From Eubacterium sp. (GTDB lineage: Bacteria > Bacillota > Clostridia > Acetivibrionales > DSM-1351), in NCBI GenBank assembly GCA_029266335.1, contig JAQSXC010000003.1:1-64000 (forward strand): a stretch of DNA of 64,000 nucleotides, given 5' to 3'. Position numbers and translations under genes: made by a program. The notes beneath the pieces were generated by a model. The model saw only the letters and a list, made by a program, of their open reading frames with translations. It ran no database searches and had not been told where the DNA came from. Below, piece after piece: positions 35,840-45,923 of this stretch; position 1 is the stretch's first letter, and each line of letters starts with the position of its first letter.

Positions 35840-38800
35840 ATGAAACCGTTAAAGCTTACAATCAGCGCCTTTGGGCCTTATGCAAAAGAACAGAAAATAG
35901 ACTTTTCCAGGCTGCAGGAGCAGATATTTGTTATCTCTGGACCAACGGGTGCCGGGAAGACAACCATATTTGATGCCATCAGCTTTGCTTTATTCGGGGA
36001 AGCTTCGGGCAGCAGCCGTGACAGGGACAGCCTGAGAAGCGACTTTGCCCTGCCTGAAACAGAAACTTATATAGAGCTGGAATTTGAATTAAGGGGCAGG
36101 AGCTATAAAATAAGAAGATCTCCTCAGCAGGAGCAGAAAAAACTTAGAGGTGAGGGCTTTACATTAAGGAATGCAGATGCCGAGCTACTGCTTCCCGATG
36201 GAACTCTTATAACTAAAATTGCAAGTGTTGATGAAAAGGTTAATGAACTTTTGGGGATAAACAAGTCCCAGTTCAAGCAAATTGTAATGCTGCCCCAGGG
36301 AGAGTTCCGAAAGCTGCTTGAAGCAGACAGCAGTGAAAGAGAACTGATTTTTAGAAAAATATTCGGAACAGAAGGGTTTGCGGAAATTCAAAAAAGGCTG
36401 GACGACGAATGCAGGGAATTATATAAATCGGTTCACGATATAAAAACTCAGATAGATACGCATGTAAAGCATTTTGATGTGGGAAACGATGGAGCACTTG
36501 AGGAAGTGAGAGCTTCTAAAAACATAAATGTAGAGCTGTTTATACAAAAAATCAAAGAGGTTGCCCAGGCAGACAAAAGTAATATGGAACTCTTAGCTGC
36601 CCACCTTCAGCATAAAATCTCAAAACAGGGTACGCTGAAGGAAGAGATAGCAAGGTGTAATGAAGTAAATAAAAAGCTGGCAAACAAGGAACAGTTAAAG
36701 CTGGAATACTCGGCAACCTTAAACAGGACGGATGAGTACAAACAAAAGGAGGCCGAACTGGAATTTGCAAGAAAAGCTTTGCCCATAATAGAAGTTGATG
36801 AACAGTCAACGAAAGTCCGGCAAGCCTTATCAGCGAAAGCGGCACAGCTTGAGCTGGAAAAGCAGAAGGTCCGGAATACCGGCAGAGAATACGAGGAATG
36901 CAGAGTGCTTTTTGATGCCGAGAAGGAAAGGGAACCTTTGCGGAAAAAGCAGGAGACCGAGCTTGCACTTCTGAACAACATGCTGCCCAAGGTTATTCAG
37001 TATGATAAGAGTATAAAGGCTTTAGAGGTATTAAAAAAAAAAGGTACGGATATAAATAATCAGTTTAAACTTAACCATAGCCGGCTGGAGTCTGAGAAAA
37101 AAGCCTTGGAGGAACAGGAAGAGCGGCTTAGAAAGCTATATACGGCCCAGGCTGAAGGAGCGCGCCTGGACAAGGAGATTTCAGCAAATAAAAAACTTCT
37201 GGTTGAACTGGACAATATAAAAAAGTTAATTGAAGCCTTCTTTACTCAAAACGAAGGCTACACCGCCGGAAAACGGGATTTTGAGGTCTTTGACACAAAA
37301 TATGTAAGCTTTAGAAGCAGGCTTGAACAGCAGGAGGATAATTATCTTCGAGGACAGGCAGGCCTGCTTGCGAAAACACTAAGGGAAAGCTTACCCTGCC
37401 CTGTATGTGGTTCCCTTGAGCATCCCAGTCCTGCACATACACCGGAGAATATGACCTCTGAAGAAATGCTCAAGGTAATGAAACAGGAATTTGCACAATT
37501 AAGTGAGAAAAGAACAGATAAGTTAAAAGTATTATCTGAAATAAACGGTAACCTGGTCAATAGGAGGCTGGAGATAACAGGCAGGCTTCTGAGCCTGGAG
37601 CAGGAAATTTTACAGCTTGATCAGCACAATCTTGAACAATTGGAGAGTACACAGCTGTTAAAACGGCTGGAACTTACCAAAGAGGAAATAAATAAAAAAG
37701 GTGCTGTTCTAAAAGCTGAAACGCTAAAGCTTATCTCAGGTTATAAAGAGATTAACGAATTTGTATTGCAAAAAGAATCCCTTGAGAAGAACTGCAAGGA
37801 GACCTCTGACAATGCTAAAAAGCTTGAAGAAGCACTTAACCGCCTTAATGAGCAGAAAACCGCAGTATCAGGAGAAATTGCCGGAGCGCAAGCAGCAGTA
37901 ACCGGTATAGAAGGTGAAGTACCCCCTGAAATGCGGTCCATATCCAGGCTTAATGCAGCAATAGAAGCTGTCAGGCACGCCATAACACTGCTTGAGGACA
38001 GTTATAAAAATGCCGGTCTGGCCCTGGAACAGAGCAGAGAGGCCTTGAGCAGTGCCGAAAAGGAACTGGCTGTTATCACGACCTCTCTGAAAGAGAATGC
38101 CGAAGAGAAGGAGAGACTGGACAAGCTGCTGGAAGAAAGGCTCAAGACCGCAGGGTTTGCGGATTATGCACACTTTGTATCCATGAAGAAAAGTCAGGCT
38201 GAACTGGACACCCTTCAGGGTGAAATAAATGGTTTTTATCAAAAGTTGAAGTCGCAAAAGGATGTACTTGTCCATCTTGAAGAAGAGACCGGAGCTTTGG
38301 ATATACAGGAGGCGGGCAAGCTTGAAGAAGCCTATCGGGAGCTGCTGGGTGAACAAAAGCAGCTGCAGGAGCAGCAGAACATAGTCTTTTCAAGATATTC
38401 AAATAACGCAAAAACGCTTGAGCAGCTTGAAAACATATTGGATAAGCTGCAAAATCTCGAAAAAAAGTACAATACCATAGGTGAACTGTCCAAAATAGCA
38501 AAAGGAGATAACCCTCAGAGATTAACCTTTGAGAGGTATGTCCTGGCTGCATATTTTGATGAAATAATATCTGCAGCAAACCTGCGTCTGGAAAAAATGA
38601 CAGGCTCAAGATACATACTTAAACGAAAAGAGGATAAAAGCAAGGGACGTGCCCAGCAGGGGCTTGAACTTGAAGTGTTTGACAACTACACCGGAAAGGC
38701 AAGACATGTAAAAACCCTGTCCGGAGGTGAAGGCTTCAAAGCATCGCTTGCCCTCGCGCTTGGACTTGCCGATGTAGTTCAATCCTATTCGGGAGGGATA

Positions 38801-39007
38801 AGTCTGGATACACTTTTTGTGGATGAAGGCTTTGGTTCTCTTGATCCTGAATCCCTCGACAATGCCATACAGTGTCTGGTGGATATCCAGAAGACGGGAA
38901 GGTTGGTAGGCGTTATCTCTCATGTTGCTGAGCTTAAAGAGAGAATTAAGTCGGTTTTAGAAATAATTTCAAAAAAAGAGGGAAGTTTTGCGAACTTTAA
39001 CGTATAA
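35840..39007 (+). CDS. sbcC: Exonuclease subunit SbcC
   Basis: Rad50-type SMC-like ATPase, 1055 residues. The N-terminal Walker A is GPTGAGKTTIFDAI. Long coiled coils flank a central zinc hook CPVC (C520/C523). The C-terminal lobe carries signature LSGGEGFKASLALALGL and Walker B DTLFVDEGFGSLDPES. It dimerises through the hook and uses ATP to open DNA ends to SbcD. Length is normal for the family. No clear ribosome site lies before the ATG, which suggests coupling to sbcD translation. Confidence 0.96.
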   Translation: MKPLKLTISAFGPYAKEQKIDFSRLQEQIFVISGPTGAGKTTIFDAISFALFGEASGSSRDRDSLRSDFALPETETYIELEFELRGRSYKIRRSPQQEQKKLRGEGFTLRNADAELLLPDGTLITKIASVDEKVNELLGINKSQFKQIVMLPQGEFRKLLEADSSERELIFRKIFGTEGFAEIQKRLDDECRELYKSVHDIKTQIDTHVKHFDVGNDGALEEVRASKNINVELFIQKIKEVAQADKSNMELLAAHLQHKISKQGTLKEEIARCNEVNKKLANKEQLKLEYSATLNRTDEYKQKEAELEFARKALPIIEVDEQSTKVRQALSAKAAQLELEKQKVRNTGREYEECRVLFDAEKEREPLRKKQETELALLNNMLPKVIQYDKSIKALEVLKKKGTDINNQFKLNHSRLESEKKALEEQEERLRKLYTAQAEGARLDKEISANKKLLVELDNIKKLIEAFFTQNEGYTAGKRDFEVFDTKYVSFRSRLEQQEDNYLRGQAGLLAKTLRESLPCPVCGSLEHPSPAHTPENMTSEEMLKVMKQEFAQLSEKRTDKLKVLSEINGNLVNRRLEITGRLLSLEQEILQLDQHNLEQLESTQLLKRLELTKEEINKKGAVLKAETLKLISGYKEINEFVLQKESLEKNCKETSDNAKKLEEALNRLNEQKTAVSGEIAGAQAAVTGIEGEVPPEMRSISRLNAAIEAVRHAITLLEDSYKNAGLALEQSREALSSAEKELAVITTSLKENAEEKERLDKLLEERLKTAGFADYAHFVSMKKSQAELDTLQGEINGFYQKLKSQKDVLVHLEEETGALDIQEAGKLEEAYRELLGEQKQLQEQQNIVFSRYSNNAKTLEQLENILDKLQNLEKKYNTIGELSKIAKGDNPQRLTFERYVLAAYFDEIISAANLRLEKMTGSRYILKRKEDKSKGRAQQGLELEVFDNYTGKARHVKTLSGGEGFKASLALALGLADVVQSYSGGISLDTLFVDEGFGSLDPESLDNAIQCLVDIQKTGRLVGVISHVAELKERIKSVLEIISKKEGSFANFNV

Positions 39008-39060
39008 TTATTTATTATTATAGAAAAATTTTCAATTTTTTTTGAAAGTGGGAGAATGCT

Positions 39061-40581
39061 ATGGAAAAAAATTCTATACTGTTAAAGAATGAAGTTGAAG
39101 CAAACAAGTTTGCTGCTGCAGTTATGATCTTTACAAATATATTTGCAGCAATAGTGTATATACTAAACGCATTGAGAATATTTACTGCAAGCCAGAGCCT
39201 GATGACGGTTGCCATGGTGTTGGCAGCAGTACTGCTGACCATACCCTTTATCATCGTAAGGGTGTTGAAAATATCCGAGCCATGGGTGAAATATGTTACA
39301 GTAACTGCAGCAATATTGATGGTAGGCATTTTAAGCGCACTTCTAAGCTACCACACAGTCGTAATGTATGCATTTCCTTTTGCAATTGCAAGCCTGTTCT
39401 TTTCAAGAAAACTCAGTTGGTATACTACTGTGGTATCAATAATTGTAATAAGTGTTTCCCAGCTGCTTACCATACCACTGGATGGAGTTCCCGATGCAAA
39501 TTTGACGGATATATACAGTACGGTGGTATATGGCATAGCACCCAGGACCATTCAGTTAATAATTTTATCAGTAATATTTATTGTATTGTCCAAGAGAACC
39601 CATAAGCTCCTAAGTAATATGATGGGAGCGGAAGAACAGCAGGAAATGCTGGATAAGATGCTCAAGGTTACCAGAAAATCAAATGACGTATCAAGTGTTC
39701 TTGCTCAATCTGTAGGCAATTTGTCCCTTATGACCGAGAATACCACAAAAGCAAATGAATCCATTGCAAACAAAACATCAAAGATAGCAGAAGGCTCAAA
39801 ACAGTCCATTAAAAATATGGAGGAAGCAACAGCTGCAGTAACAAATATGTCTGAAAGCCTGAACAAGATTGCCGATGAAGGTAAGAAACTGGGAGAACTT
39901 TCTGAACAGGTACATACCCTTACCAGTGACAGCGAACAGGTTATGAAAACTGCAGTTGAAGAAATGAACGCAATTGCAGAAGCCACCAAACAGAGCAAGG
40001 AAACTATTGCAAGGCTGGAACAGAGATCCGGAGATATATCTAAATTTGTACAGGTTATTACCGAAATATCAGCTCAGACGAATATGCTGGCTCTCAACGC
40101 ATCCATCGAATCCGCAAGGGCAGGTGAACAGGGTAAAGGTTTTGCAGTGGTGGCACAGGAAATAAGAAATCTTGCAGAGGGTTCACAGAAAGCCGCGAAG
40201 GATATTGCAGCCCTGATAAAAGAGATAACAGAAGATACTCAAAATGCCGTAAGTGCTATGGATACGGGTTCTGAACTGGTTGACAGAGGGCTTTCAATAT
40301 TTGAAGATGCCAGAAACTCTTTCAACAGGGTTGCAGAAGCAAATAAGGAAATGAACGAAAAGCTTGCTATTGTCAATAATGATACAAATAAGGCCGCAGG
40401 TCACAGTGATAAAGTTGTCGCTATAGTCAGAGAGGTAAAAGATATTAATACCGGAACACTTCAGGATCTGGAACAGATTGCAATGGCCAGCGAAGAGCTT
40501 GTTGCCTCAATGGAAGAATTGGATTCCTCTGTAGAAAATATTGAGACAATGTCAAAGGAACTGGTTGAGGTGGTCAACTAA
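39061..40581 (+). CDS. Membrane-bound methyl-accepting chemotaxis-like protein
   Basis: 506 residues. The first 180 residues contain about six membrane helices with only short loops instead of the usual extracellular sensor. The C-terminal 300 residues are a coiled-coil signalling domain with the conserved hairpin tip [21 protein letters not shown]. No HAMP domain is evident. It should signal through CheA/CheW encoded elsewhere; sensing from within the membrane is inferred from the layout. GGGAG lies before the ATG. The cobalamin adenosyltransferase follows but is probably unrelated. Confidence 0.88.
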   Translation: MEKNSILLKNEVEANKFAAAVMIFTNIFAAIVYILNALRIFTASQSLMTVAMVLAAVLLTIPFIIVRVLKISEPWVKYVTVTAAILMVGILSALLSYHTVVMYAFPFAIASLFFSRKLSWYTTVVSIIVISVSQLLTIPLDGVPDANLTDIYSTVVYGIAPRTIQLIILSVIFIVLSKRTHKLLSNMMGAEEQQEMLDKMLKVTRKSNDVSSVLAQSVGNLSLMTENTTKANESIANKTSKIAEGSKQSIKNMEEATAAVTNMSESLNKIADEGKKLGELSEQVHTLTSDSEQVMKTAVEEMNAIAEATKQSKETIARLEQRSGDISKFVQVITEISAQTNMLALNASIESARAGEQGKGFAVVAQEIRNLAEGSQKAAKDIAALIKEITEDTQNAVSAMDTGSELVDRGLSIFEDARNSFNRVAEANKEMNEKLAIVNNDTNKAAGHSDKVVAIVREVKDINTGTLQDLEQIAMASEELVASMEELDSSVENIETMSKELVEVVN

Positions 40582-40643
40582 AATCAGTTATGTAGGATAT
40601 GCCTGATATTAAAAAGAATTTACTCCATAAGGAAGAGATCAAT

Positions 40644-41165
40644 TTGAAGGGATTAGTTCATATATATACCGGAAATGGAAAGGGTAAGACAACTGCAGCC
40701 ATTGGTCTGGGAATCAGGGCATATGGCAGCGGCTTTAAAGTTTTGATGATTCAGTTTATGAAGGGTAGAAGGAGTGGTGAGGAATTAATTCTCACTCGAC
40801 TGGGTTCTGCTTTTGAACTTTGTAAGCATAAGAGCAGCGATAAGTTTTCATGGGAACTGAATCATAAAGAAAAAGAAGAGTTAAAAGACAGTATTGCCGA
40901 ATTGTTTGAGTATGCAATAAAAAGCTCCGGTTCAAAGGATTTGATTATACTTGATGAAATAATGGCAGCTGTAAATAATGGTTTTATTGATTTAAGCCGT
41001 GTGATAGATTTTATTAAGAATAAACCGGATGGACTTGAATTGGTAATGACGGGACGGAAGGCTCCACAGGATCTGATTGAGCTTGCTGATTATGTTTCGG
41101 AATTCAATGCTGTCAGGCATCCGTTTACTGCAGGAATACCGGCCAGAAAAGGCATAGAGTATTAG
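40644..41165 (+). CDS. cobA: Corrinoid adenosyltransferase (CobA/CobO/BtuR type)
   Basis: Transfers the adenosyl group of ATP to cob(I)yrinic acid diamide or cob(I)alamin, about 173 residues. The P-loop is GNGKGKTTAA, with further family motifs IQFMKG, IILDEIMAAVN and VMTGRKAP. The track begins at an ATG at 40599 with no ribosome site. A TTG at 40644 lies 10 bases after AAGGA and gives MKGLVHIYTGNGKGKT, the usual family N-terminus, so it is preferred; the longer form is possible. It is just upstream of the large cobalamin cluster but before the riboswitch, so it may be outside that control. Confidence 0.9.
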   Translation: MKGLVHIYTGNGKGKTTAAIGLGIRAYGSGFKVLMIQFMKGRRSGEELILTRLGSAFELCKHKSSDKFSWELNHKEKEELKDSIAELFEYAIKSSGSKDLIILDEIMAAVNNGFIDLSRVIDFIKNKPDGLELVMTGRKAPQDLIELADYVSEFNAVRHPFTAGIPARKGIEY

Positions 41166-41254
41166 ATATTGTCTATCCTAAATTCAAAATTGACTTTGTT
41201 TATATTAATGATATATAATTATGCCAATGAAAATTTAATAATTATAGGAATTTA

Positions 41255-41419
41255 TTAAATAATAAAACCCGATTTTCAAGGGAGATAGTTTTCAAAAAGA
41301 CAAGGCGGAGAAAGGCGCAATAATTGTTTTATTGCAACGAAGTACTGCGAAGCAGTACTTTTCGACAACGCAGTATTTTTGGAAATTTGCCCCTTGAAAA
41401 ATGGGAAGGTATTATTTAA
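41255..41419 (+). repeat. Family 2 intergenic element with long terminal inverted repeats (copy 2)
   Basis: The 165-bp element starts TTAAATAATAAAACCCG and ends AAAATGGG followed by TATTATTTAA; the roughly 28-bp ends are inverted copies of each other with a few mismatches. The interior has a perfect 8-bp hairpin AGTACTGC-GAA-GCAGTACT absent from copy 3. It lies between the adenosyltransferase gene and the second riboswitch. It has no coding capacity, so it looks like a MITE. Confidence 0.85.
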
Positions 41420-41528
41420 CTATTCCTTTATATTGGTTGCTTAAGAAGTTAAGCATAAGGAATGATTAAACAATAAATGGTTTACAGAAAATTCCACTGA
41501 AAAGTGGGATATTATTGTTTATTTATTC

Positions 41529-41705
41529 TTGAGAGGGAATCAGGGTGAAAATCCCAAACAGTCCTGCTGCCGTGATGACGGAGGAGATTCTCAAAAAGCT
41601 GATAGTATTTACAATACTATTTCGGTTTTTAAAGCCACTGGGCAAATCAGCCCGGGAAGGTGAGAATTTACGAAGATGTCTAAGTCGGAAGACCTGCCAA
41701 TATAG
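41529..41705 (+). promoter_or_regulatory. Cobalamin riboswitch controlling the cbiMNQO and cobalamin-synthesis cluster
   Basis: Conserved blocks in order are GAGGGAATCAGGGTGAAAATCC, AGTCCTGCTGCCGTGATGACGG, GCCACTGGG with AGCCCGGGAAGG, and the B12-box region AAGTCGGAAGACCTGCC. It is about 180 bases before cbiM and is followed by a terminator. It should switch off cobalt uptake and B12 synthesis when adenosylcobalamin is high. The track ORF at 41545 is a chance frame through this RNA. Confidence 0.95.
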
Positions 41706-41811
41706 TCTGCAGATGCCAATATGCGGGGTGCTATGACTTCACAGTGTATGAAGTGTGTAGTTTGTCAAAGAGATTTAATACATAAATTATTATGCTATTT
41801 TTCTTTTTACA

Positions 41812-41854
41812 AATAAAACCTTTTTATTATTAACATAGAGGTTTTATTTTTTTT
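41812..41854 (+). terminator. Riboswitch-associated terminator before cbiM
   Basis: AATAAAACCT pairs with AGGTTTTATT around a 17-nt loop and a long T-run follows. It lies between the riboswitch and cbiM, as expected for early termination control. Confidence 0.85.
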
Positions 41855-41887
41855 GGCGAATTTATTAAATTAATGGGGGTAGTAAAA

Positions 41888-42631
41888 ATGAAAAAGGCAA
41901 GTCTTAAAAGGATTGCTGTATGTCTTACAGCAGCGGTCAGTATCATTCTTTTCTTTCCATTGGGTACATCTGCAATGCACATCATGGAAGGATATCTTGC
42001 ACCGGGCTGGTGCATAAGCTGGGGGGCTCTCTGCATCCCGTTTTTAGTAGCAGGTTTTATGTCAATTAAAAAGAAAATCAATGTATCCTCAAAAAATCTT
42101 ACTTTGCTGGCAATGTGCGGTGCTTTTGCCTTTGTGCTCTCTGCACTGAAAATGCCTTCTGTCACAGGCAGCTGTTCACATCCTACCGGAGTAGGGCTGG
42201 GTGCAGTATTATTCGGACCGACTGCCATGTCAGTCATAGGAGTTATAATCTTATTATTTCAGGCAATTTTACTTGCTCATGGCGGTGTTACAACTTTAGG
42301 TGCAAATACATTTTCAATGGCTATTGTAGGACCTCTTGTCTCATTTGGCGTATTCAAGCTGTCAAAAAAACTGGGAGCAAAATCAGGGTTGGCTGTATTT
42401 CTTGCGGCTTTTCTCGGAGATTTGATGACATATGTTACAACTTCGGTACAGTTATCTTTGGCATATCCTGATGCTACAGGCGGCATCATGGTTTCTCTTG
42501 GAAAGTTCATAAGTATTTTCGCCTTTACACAATTGCCTCTGGCCGTGTGCGAAGGGTTATTAACAGTTGTAATATATAACGTTCTGGTAAAATACAACTC
42601 CAAAGAATTACAACAGCTTTCAGCCATTTAA
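41888..42631 (+). CDS. cbiM: Cobalt ECF transporter substrate-specific membrane protein CbiM
   Basis: Cobalt-binding S component of the CbiMNQO importer, 247 residues. A signal-like N-terminal segment is followed by MHIMEGYL. In the family, processing exposes this Met-His pair, whose histidine helps bind cobalt. The [20 protein letters not shown] block is another strong signature. About seven membrane segments are seen. The track start at 41873 is replaced by the ATG at 41888, which has GGGGGT about 10 bases upstream. It is the first gene after the cobalamin riboswitch. Confidence 0.95.
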   Translation: MKKASLKRIAVCLTAAVSIILFFPLGTSAMHIMEGYLAPGWCISWGALCIPFLVAGFMSIKKKINVSSKNLTLLAMCGAFAFVLSALKMPSVTGSCSHPTGVGLGAVLFGPTAMSVIGVIILLFQAILLAHGGVTTLGANTFSMAIVGPLVSFGVFKLSKKLGAKSGLAVFLAAFLGDLMTYVTTSVQLSLAYPDATGGIMVSLGKFISIFAFTQLPLAVCEGLLTVVIYNVLVKYNSKELQQLSAI

Positions 42632-42654
42632 TAAGGAGAGAGAGGGTATTTATT

Positions 42655-42948
42655 ATGAAATTATGGAAAAAGAACTTAATTTTAATAGTAACAGTAGTGA
42701 TAATTTTGGCGGCTCCGCCACTTTTAATGAAGAATGCTGAATTTGCAGGCGCTGACGGTCTGGCTGAAGAGCAGATCACAAAAATAAACCCAGATTATAA
42801 ACCCTGGTTTGAGTCATTGCTGGAACCTGCCAGCGGAGAAATAGAATCCCTTCTATTTGCTTTGCAGGCAGCGATAGGAGCAGGTGTGGTTGGTTTTGTA
42901 CTTGGGAAAATTACCAGTAATAAGGCGAATCCCGGGACACAAAAATGA
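42655..42948 (+). CDS. cbiN: Cobalt transport protein CbiN
   Basis: 97-residue membrane protein with two helices (residues 7-24 and about 68-86) and an extracellular loop containing FAGADGLAEEQI, as in the family. It loads cobalt into CbiM. It overlaps cbiQ by 4 bases (ATGA). Confidence 0.93.
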   Translation: MKLWKKNLILIVTVVIILAAPPLLMKNAEFAGADGLAEEQITKINPDYKPWFESLLEPASGEIESLLFALQAAIGAGVVGFVLGKITSNKANPGTQK

Positions 42949-43724
42949 CATTAACAGATAAATATGCTTATTCCTCAAGTTTGGCAAAAGTCAGCCCAGA
43001 GGTGAAAATATTGTTTTCCATGGTACCGCTGCTTCTATGTATAGGTTTTAATTCTATTATAGTCAGCTCTGCAACACTTGTAATTATGACCCTGGCAACA
43101 GTTAAATTGGGCAGAATGGATATCACCAGATACATAAGCTTCATATTTATCCCCTTTGGTTTTCTGGTGATAGGAACCCTGACGATACTGATAAACCGTT
43201 TTGAGCCTGACCAGACTCTTTTAATGGGGATAAGAATCGGAAGGTATGCCTATGGTATTAATGGAGCATCTCTTATGGTGAGTACGAAATTAGTGTTAAA
43301 AGCATTAGGCTCAGTAAGCTGCATGTATTTTTTATCACTAAATACTCCAATGTCCGACCTGTTTCAGGTTCTGGGAAAAACAAAACTTCCCAAGGTTATC
43401 GTGATACTGATGGAACTGATTTACCGGTATATATTTGTTCTGCTTGAGGAAGTAGAAAGAATGATTATTGCAAAGGATTCAAGACTGGGTAACTGCAATT
43501 TCAGAACTGCATTAAGATCAATGGGGGAACTTGTCAGTATGCTGTTTATAAGGGCATACCAGCGCTCGGGAAGAATATATGCAGCACTGGAATCGAGAGG
43601 CTACAATGGACAATTTAATACCATTGCTGAAGAATATATTTATAGTAAAAAAATGAAGGCCGCTTCAATACTGGTAAGTTGCCTGCTTTTGTGTCTGGGT
43701 ATGCTGGATTTGCTTTTATTGTAG
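42945..43724 (+). CDS. cbiQ: Cobalt ECF transporter transmembrane protein CbiQ
   Basis: T component of the cobalt ECF importer, 259 residues. It couples CbiO to CbiM. Several membrane helices occupy the N-terminal half. The ATPase-contacting region has the family's Ala-Arg-containing helices (MLFIRAYQRSGRIYAALESR). It begins inside the end of cbiN and is followed after 10 bases by cbiO. Confidence 0.93.
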   Translation: MTLTDKYAYSSSLAKVSPEVKILFSMVPLLLCIGFNSIIVSSATLVIMTLATVKLGRMDITRYISFIFIPFGFLVIGTLTILINRFEPDQTLLMGIRIGRYAYGINGASLMVSTKLVLKALGSVSCMYFLSLNTPMSDLFQVLGKTKLPKVIVILMELIYRYIFVLLEEVERMIIAKDSRLGNCNFRTALRSMGELVSMLFIRAYQRSGRIYAALESRGYNGQFNTIAEEYIYSKKMKAASILVSCLLLCLGMLDLLLL

Positions 43725-43734
43725 GAGATAAAAC

Positions 43735-44577
43735 ATGAACATAATTGAAACTAAAAATCTGAGCTACTCGTATAACGGCGATAAACAAGCTTTGGACCAG
43801 GTCAACGTTACAATTCAAAAGGGTAAAATAACTGCAGTATTAGGTGGAAACGGTGCAGGAAAGTCAACCCTGTTTTTAAATTTGAATGGTGTTTTAACGC
43901 CTGACAGTGGGAAGGTCATTTTTGATGGTAAGGAAGTAAGCTATGACAAAAAGGGAATAATTGAAATGCGTAAGCGTGTAGGAATAGTATTTCAAGACCC
44001 GAATGACCAGCTGTTTTCGTCGAATGTAAGGAAGGATGTCTCCTTTGGTGCCATGAATTTGGGACTGGATGTAGAGGAAGTAAAAGCCAGAGTTGACAAG
44101 GCCATTGAACAGACCGGTATAAGTGAATATACCGACAGTCCCACACATGCTTTAAGCTTTGGTCAGAAGAAAAGGGTGGCAATTGCAGGAGTGCTGGTAA
44201 TGCAGCCGGATGTAATTATTCTGGACGAGCCCACAGCCGGGCTTGATTCAAAAGGGGCAAGCGAAATTCTTAATCTCTTGACAAAAATAAAGGATGAAAC
44301 AGGTGTATCTGTTATATTGGCCACCCATGAAATGGATATTGTCCCTATTTACTGTGATTATGCATATGTATTGGATCATGGGAAGGTTGTATTGGAAGGT
44401 AATATTGAAGAACTGATACTACAGCCCGACAAGTTGCGGAGGTATTCTCTGAGACTACCAAGAGTAGCGCATTTGATGGAAATATTGAAAAAAGAGGACA
44501 AGCTGGAAGTTGACAGCTCTGCTGCCACAATATCGGCTGCCAGGGCATCAATTAAAACTATCCTTAAGAAATCATAA
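43735..44577 (+). CDS. cbiO: Cobalt ECF transporter ATPase CbiO
   Basis: ATP-binding subunit of the cobalt importer, 280 residues. Walker A is GGNGAGKST, Q-loop FQDPNDQLFSS (typical of ECF ATPases), signature LSFGQKKRVAIAGVL, Walker B VIILDEPTAGLD and H-loop LATHEMD. A short C-terminal extension beyond the core is present. GGAGAT precedes the ATG. It closes the cbiMNQO set. Confidence 0.95.
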   Translation: MNIIETKNLSYSYNGDKQALDQVNVTIQKGKITAVLGGNGAGKSTLFLNLNGVLTPDSGKVIFDGKEVSYDKKGIIEMRKRVGIVFQDPNDQLFSSNVRKDVSFGAMNLGLDVEEVKARVDKAIEQTGISEYTDSPTHALSFGQKKRVAIAGVLVMQPDVIILDEPTAGLDSKGASEILNLLTKIKDETGVSVILATHEMDIVPIYCDYAYVLDHGKVVLEGNIEELILQPDKLRRYSLRLPRVAHLMEILKKEDKLEVDSSAATISAARASIKTILKKS

Positions 44578-44653
44578 GTGGTTAAGGTATGAGTAGCGAA
44601 GTATATCAGCATAATTAAGAATAAGTATATTAGCATATGTATAGGGTAAGAGG

Positions 44654-45787
44654 ATGAACGAATTTATTATAAAAGAGGGAAGAAAACTTAAGTGCGGGTA
44701 TACTACAGGAAGCTGTGCAGCGGCTGCTGCTAAAGCATGTGCTGCCATGCTGCTGGGAGATGAAACTGTGGAGGAAGTGATTATTGATACTCCAAAGGGT
44801 GTTACACTGACTCTTCAGGTTGAGGATATAGTAAAGCAGGAGGGGTGGATCAGCTGCTCGGTAAAAAAAGATGCAGGCGATGATCCTGACGTAACTCACG
44901 GTATTAAAATATCTGCAAGAGTTGAAAAAACTGCCGCCGGCATAGTGATTGACGGTGGAAAAGGTGTAGGCCGTGTTACGAAACCCGGTCTGTCCATAAG
45001 TGTCGGTGAAGCTGCAATAAATCCTGTTCCAAGACAAATGATTACCGGGGGTTTATTGCAGACAGCCGGCAAATACAAATACCAGGGCGGCTTCTCAGTA
45101 GTGATTTCCGCTGAGGGCGGTGAAGAAATTGCAAAAAAAACCTTCAATCCAAGGCTGGGAATTGAGGGAGGCATATCAATACTTGGTACCAGCGGAATAG
45201 TGGAACCCATGAGTGAAAAAGCGCTGATAGATACAATTCATGTAGAGATAAACAGCAAAGCAGCAGAAAATTGTGAGGTTTTGCTGGTTTCACCGGGAAA
45301 CTATGGACGTGATTTTTCACTTGAGAAATTCGGACTGGATATTGAAAAGGGTATCAAATGTTCAAATTTTATCGGAGAGACAATTGATTATGCAGTATAT
45401 AAGGATATAAAGAACATTTTGCTGATCGGACATGCCGGAAAGCTATGCAAAATAGCCGGAGGAATAATGAATACTCATTCACGGACAGCTGACTGCAGAT
45501 GTGAGATATTTGCAGCCCATGCTGCACTTGCAGGTGCTTCCGGTGAATGTATTAAAAGCATTATGGAGGCCATCACCACCGATCAGATAACAGGAATACT
45601 TCAGGAGTCAGGATTGATGGAACAGGTTTATGGAAGTATCCTGAATAAAATTGAATATCACCTGAATCAGAGAGCAGCATTTAGAGCCAGGGTCGAAGTA
45701 GTTATGTTCACAGGTCAGAATAAAGCTTTCTTTAAGACCAACGGAGCTCACAATTTTATAACAAGGCAACAAAAATATTCACAGTAA
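44654..45787 (+). CDS. cbiD: Cobalt-precorrin-5B C1-methyltransferase CbiD
   Basis: Methylates C1 of cobalt-precorrin-5B using S-adenosylmethionine in the anaerobic B12 pathway, 377 residues. CbiD is unrelated to the tetrapyrrole methylases. Signatures are LKCGYTTGSCAAAAAKA at the N-terminus, VGRVTKPGLSI and LLIGHAGKLCKIAGGIMNTHS. AAGAGG precedes the ATG. A hairpin and a family 1 repeat separate it from cbiL. Confidence 0.95.
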   Translation: MNEFIIKEGRKLKCGYTTGSCAAAAAKACAAMLLGDETVEEVIIDTPKGVTLTLQVEDIVKQEGWISCSVKKDAGDDPDVTHGIKISARVEKTAAGIVIDGGKGVGRVTKPGLSISVGEAAINPVPRQMITGGLLQTAGKYKYQGGFSVVISAEGGEEIAKKTFNPRLGIEGGISILGTSGIVEPMSEKALIDTIHVEINSKAAENCEVLLVSPGNYGRDFSLEKFGLDIEKGIKCSNFIGETIDYAVYKDIKNILLIGHAGKLCKIAGGIMNTHSRTADCRCEIFAAHAALAGASGECIKSIMEAITTDQITGILQESGLMEQVYGSILNKIEYHLNQRAAFRARVEVVMFTGQNKAFFKTNGAHNFITRQQKYSQ

Positions 45788-45800
45788 AAATTTGTTTATA

Positions 45801-45828
45801 AAAGTCAAACCATTAATAGTTTGACTTT
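45801..45828 (+). terminator. Hairpin after cbiD
   Basis: AAAGTCAAAC and GTTTGACTTT form a perfect 10-bp stem with an 8-nt loop. The T tail is short (TTTGG), so it may be a weak terminator or an mRNA-stabilising hairpin inside the cluster. Confidence 0.5.
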
Positions 45829-45833
45829 GGAAA

Positions 45834-45898
45834 GTTTAACGCAGAATAGCGAAAAATCTGCCAGAATGACAAGTGCAATGAGATACAGGACAGGTTCT
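45834..45898 (-). repeat. Family 1 palindromic repeat, copy D
   Basis: Read on the reverse strand it begins AGAACCTGTCCTGTATCTC, continues ATTGCACTTGTCATTCTGGC and ends GTTAAAC, matching copies B and C. It is in the cbiD-cbiL gap, 26 bases before the cbiL start. Confidence 0.8.
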
Positions 45899-45923
45899 GA
45901 ATATAATTATGGGGTGCTGATTG

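Noticed and set aside
41545-41736. 63-residue ORF in the track upstream of cbiM
   Set aside because: It runs through the conserved blocks of the second cobalamin riboswitch and resembles no protein.
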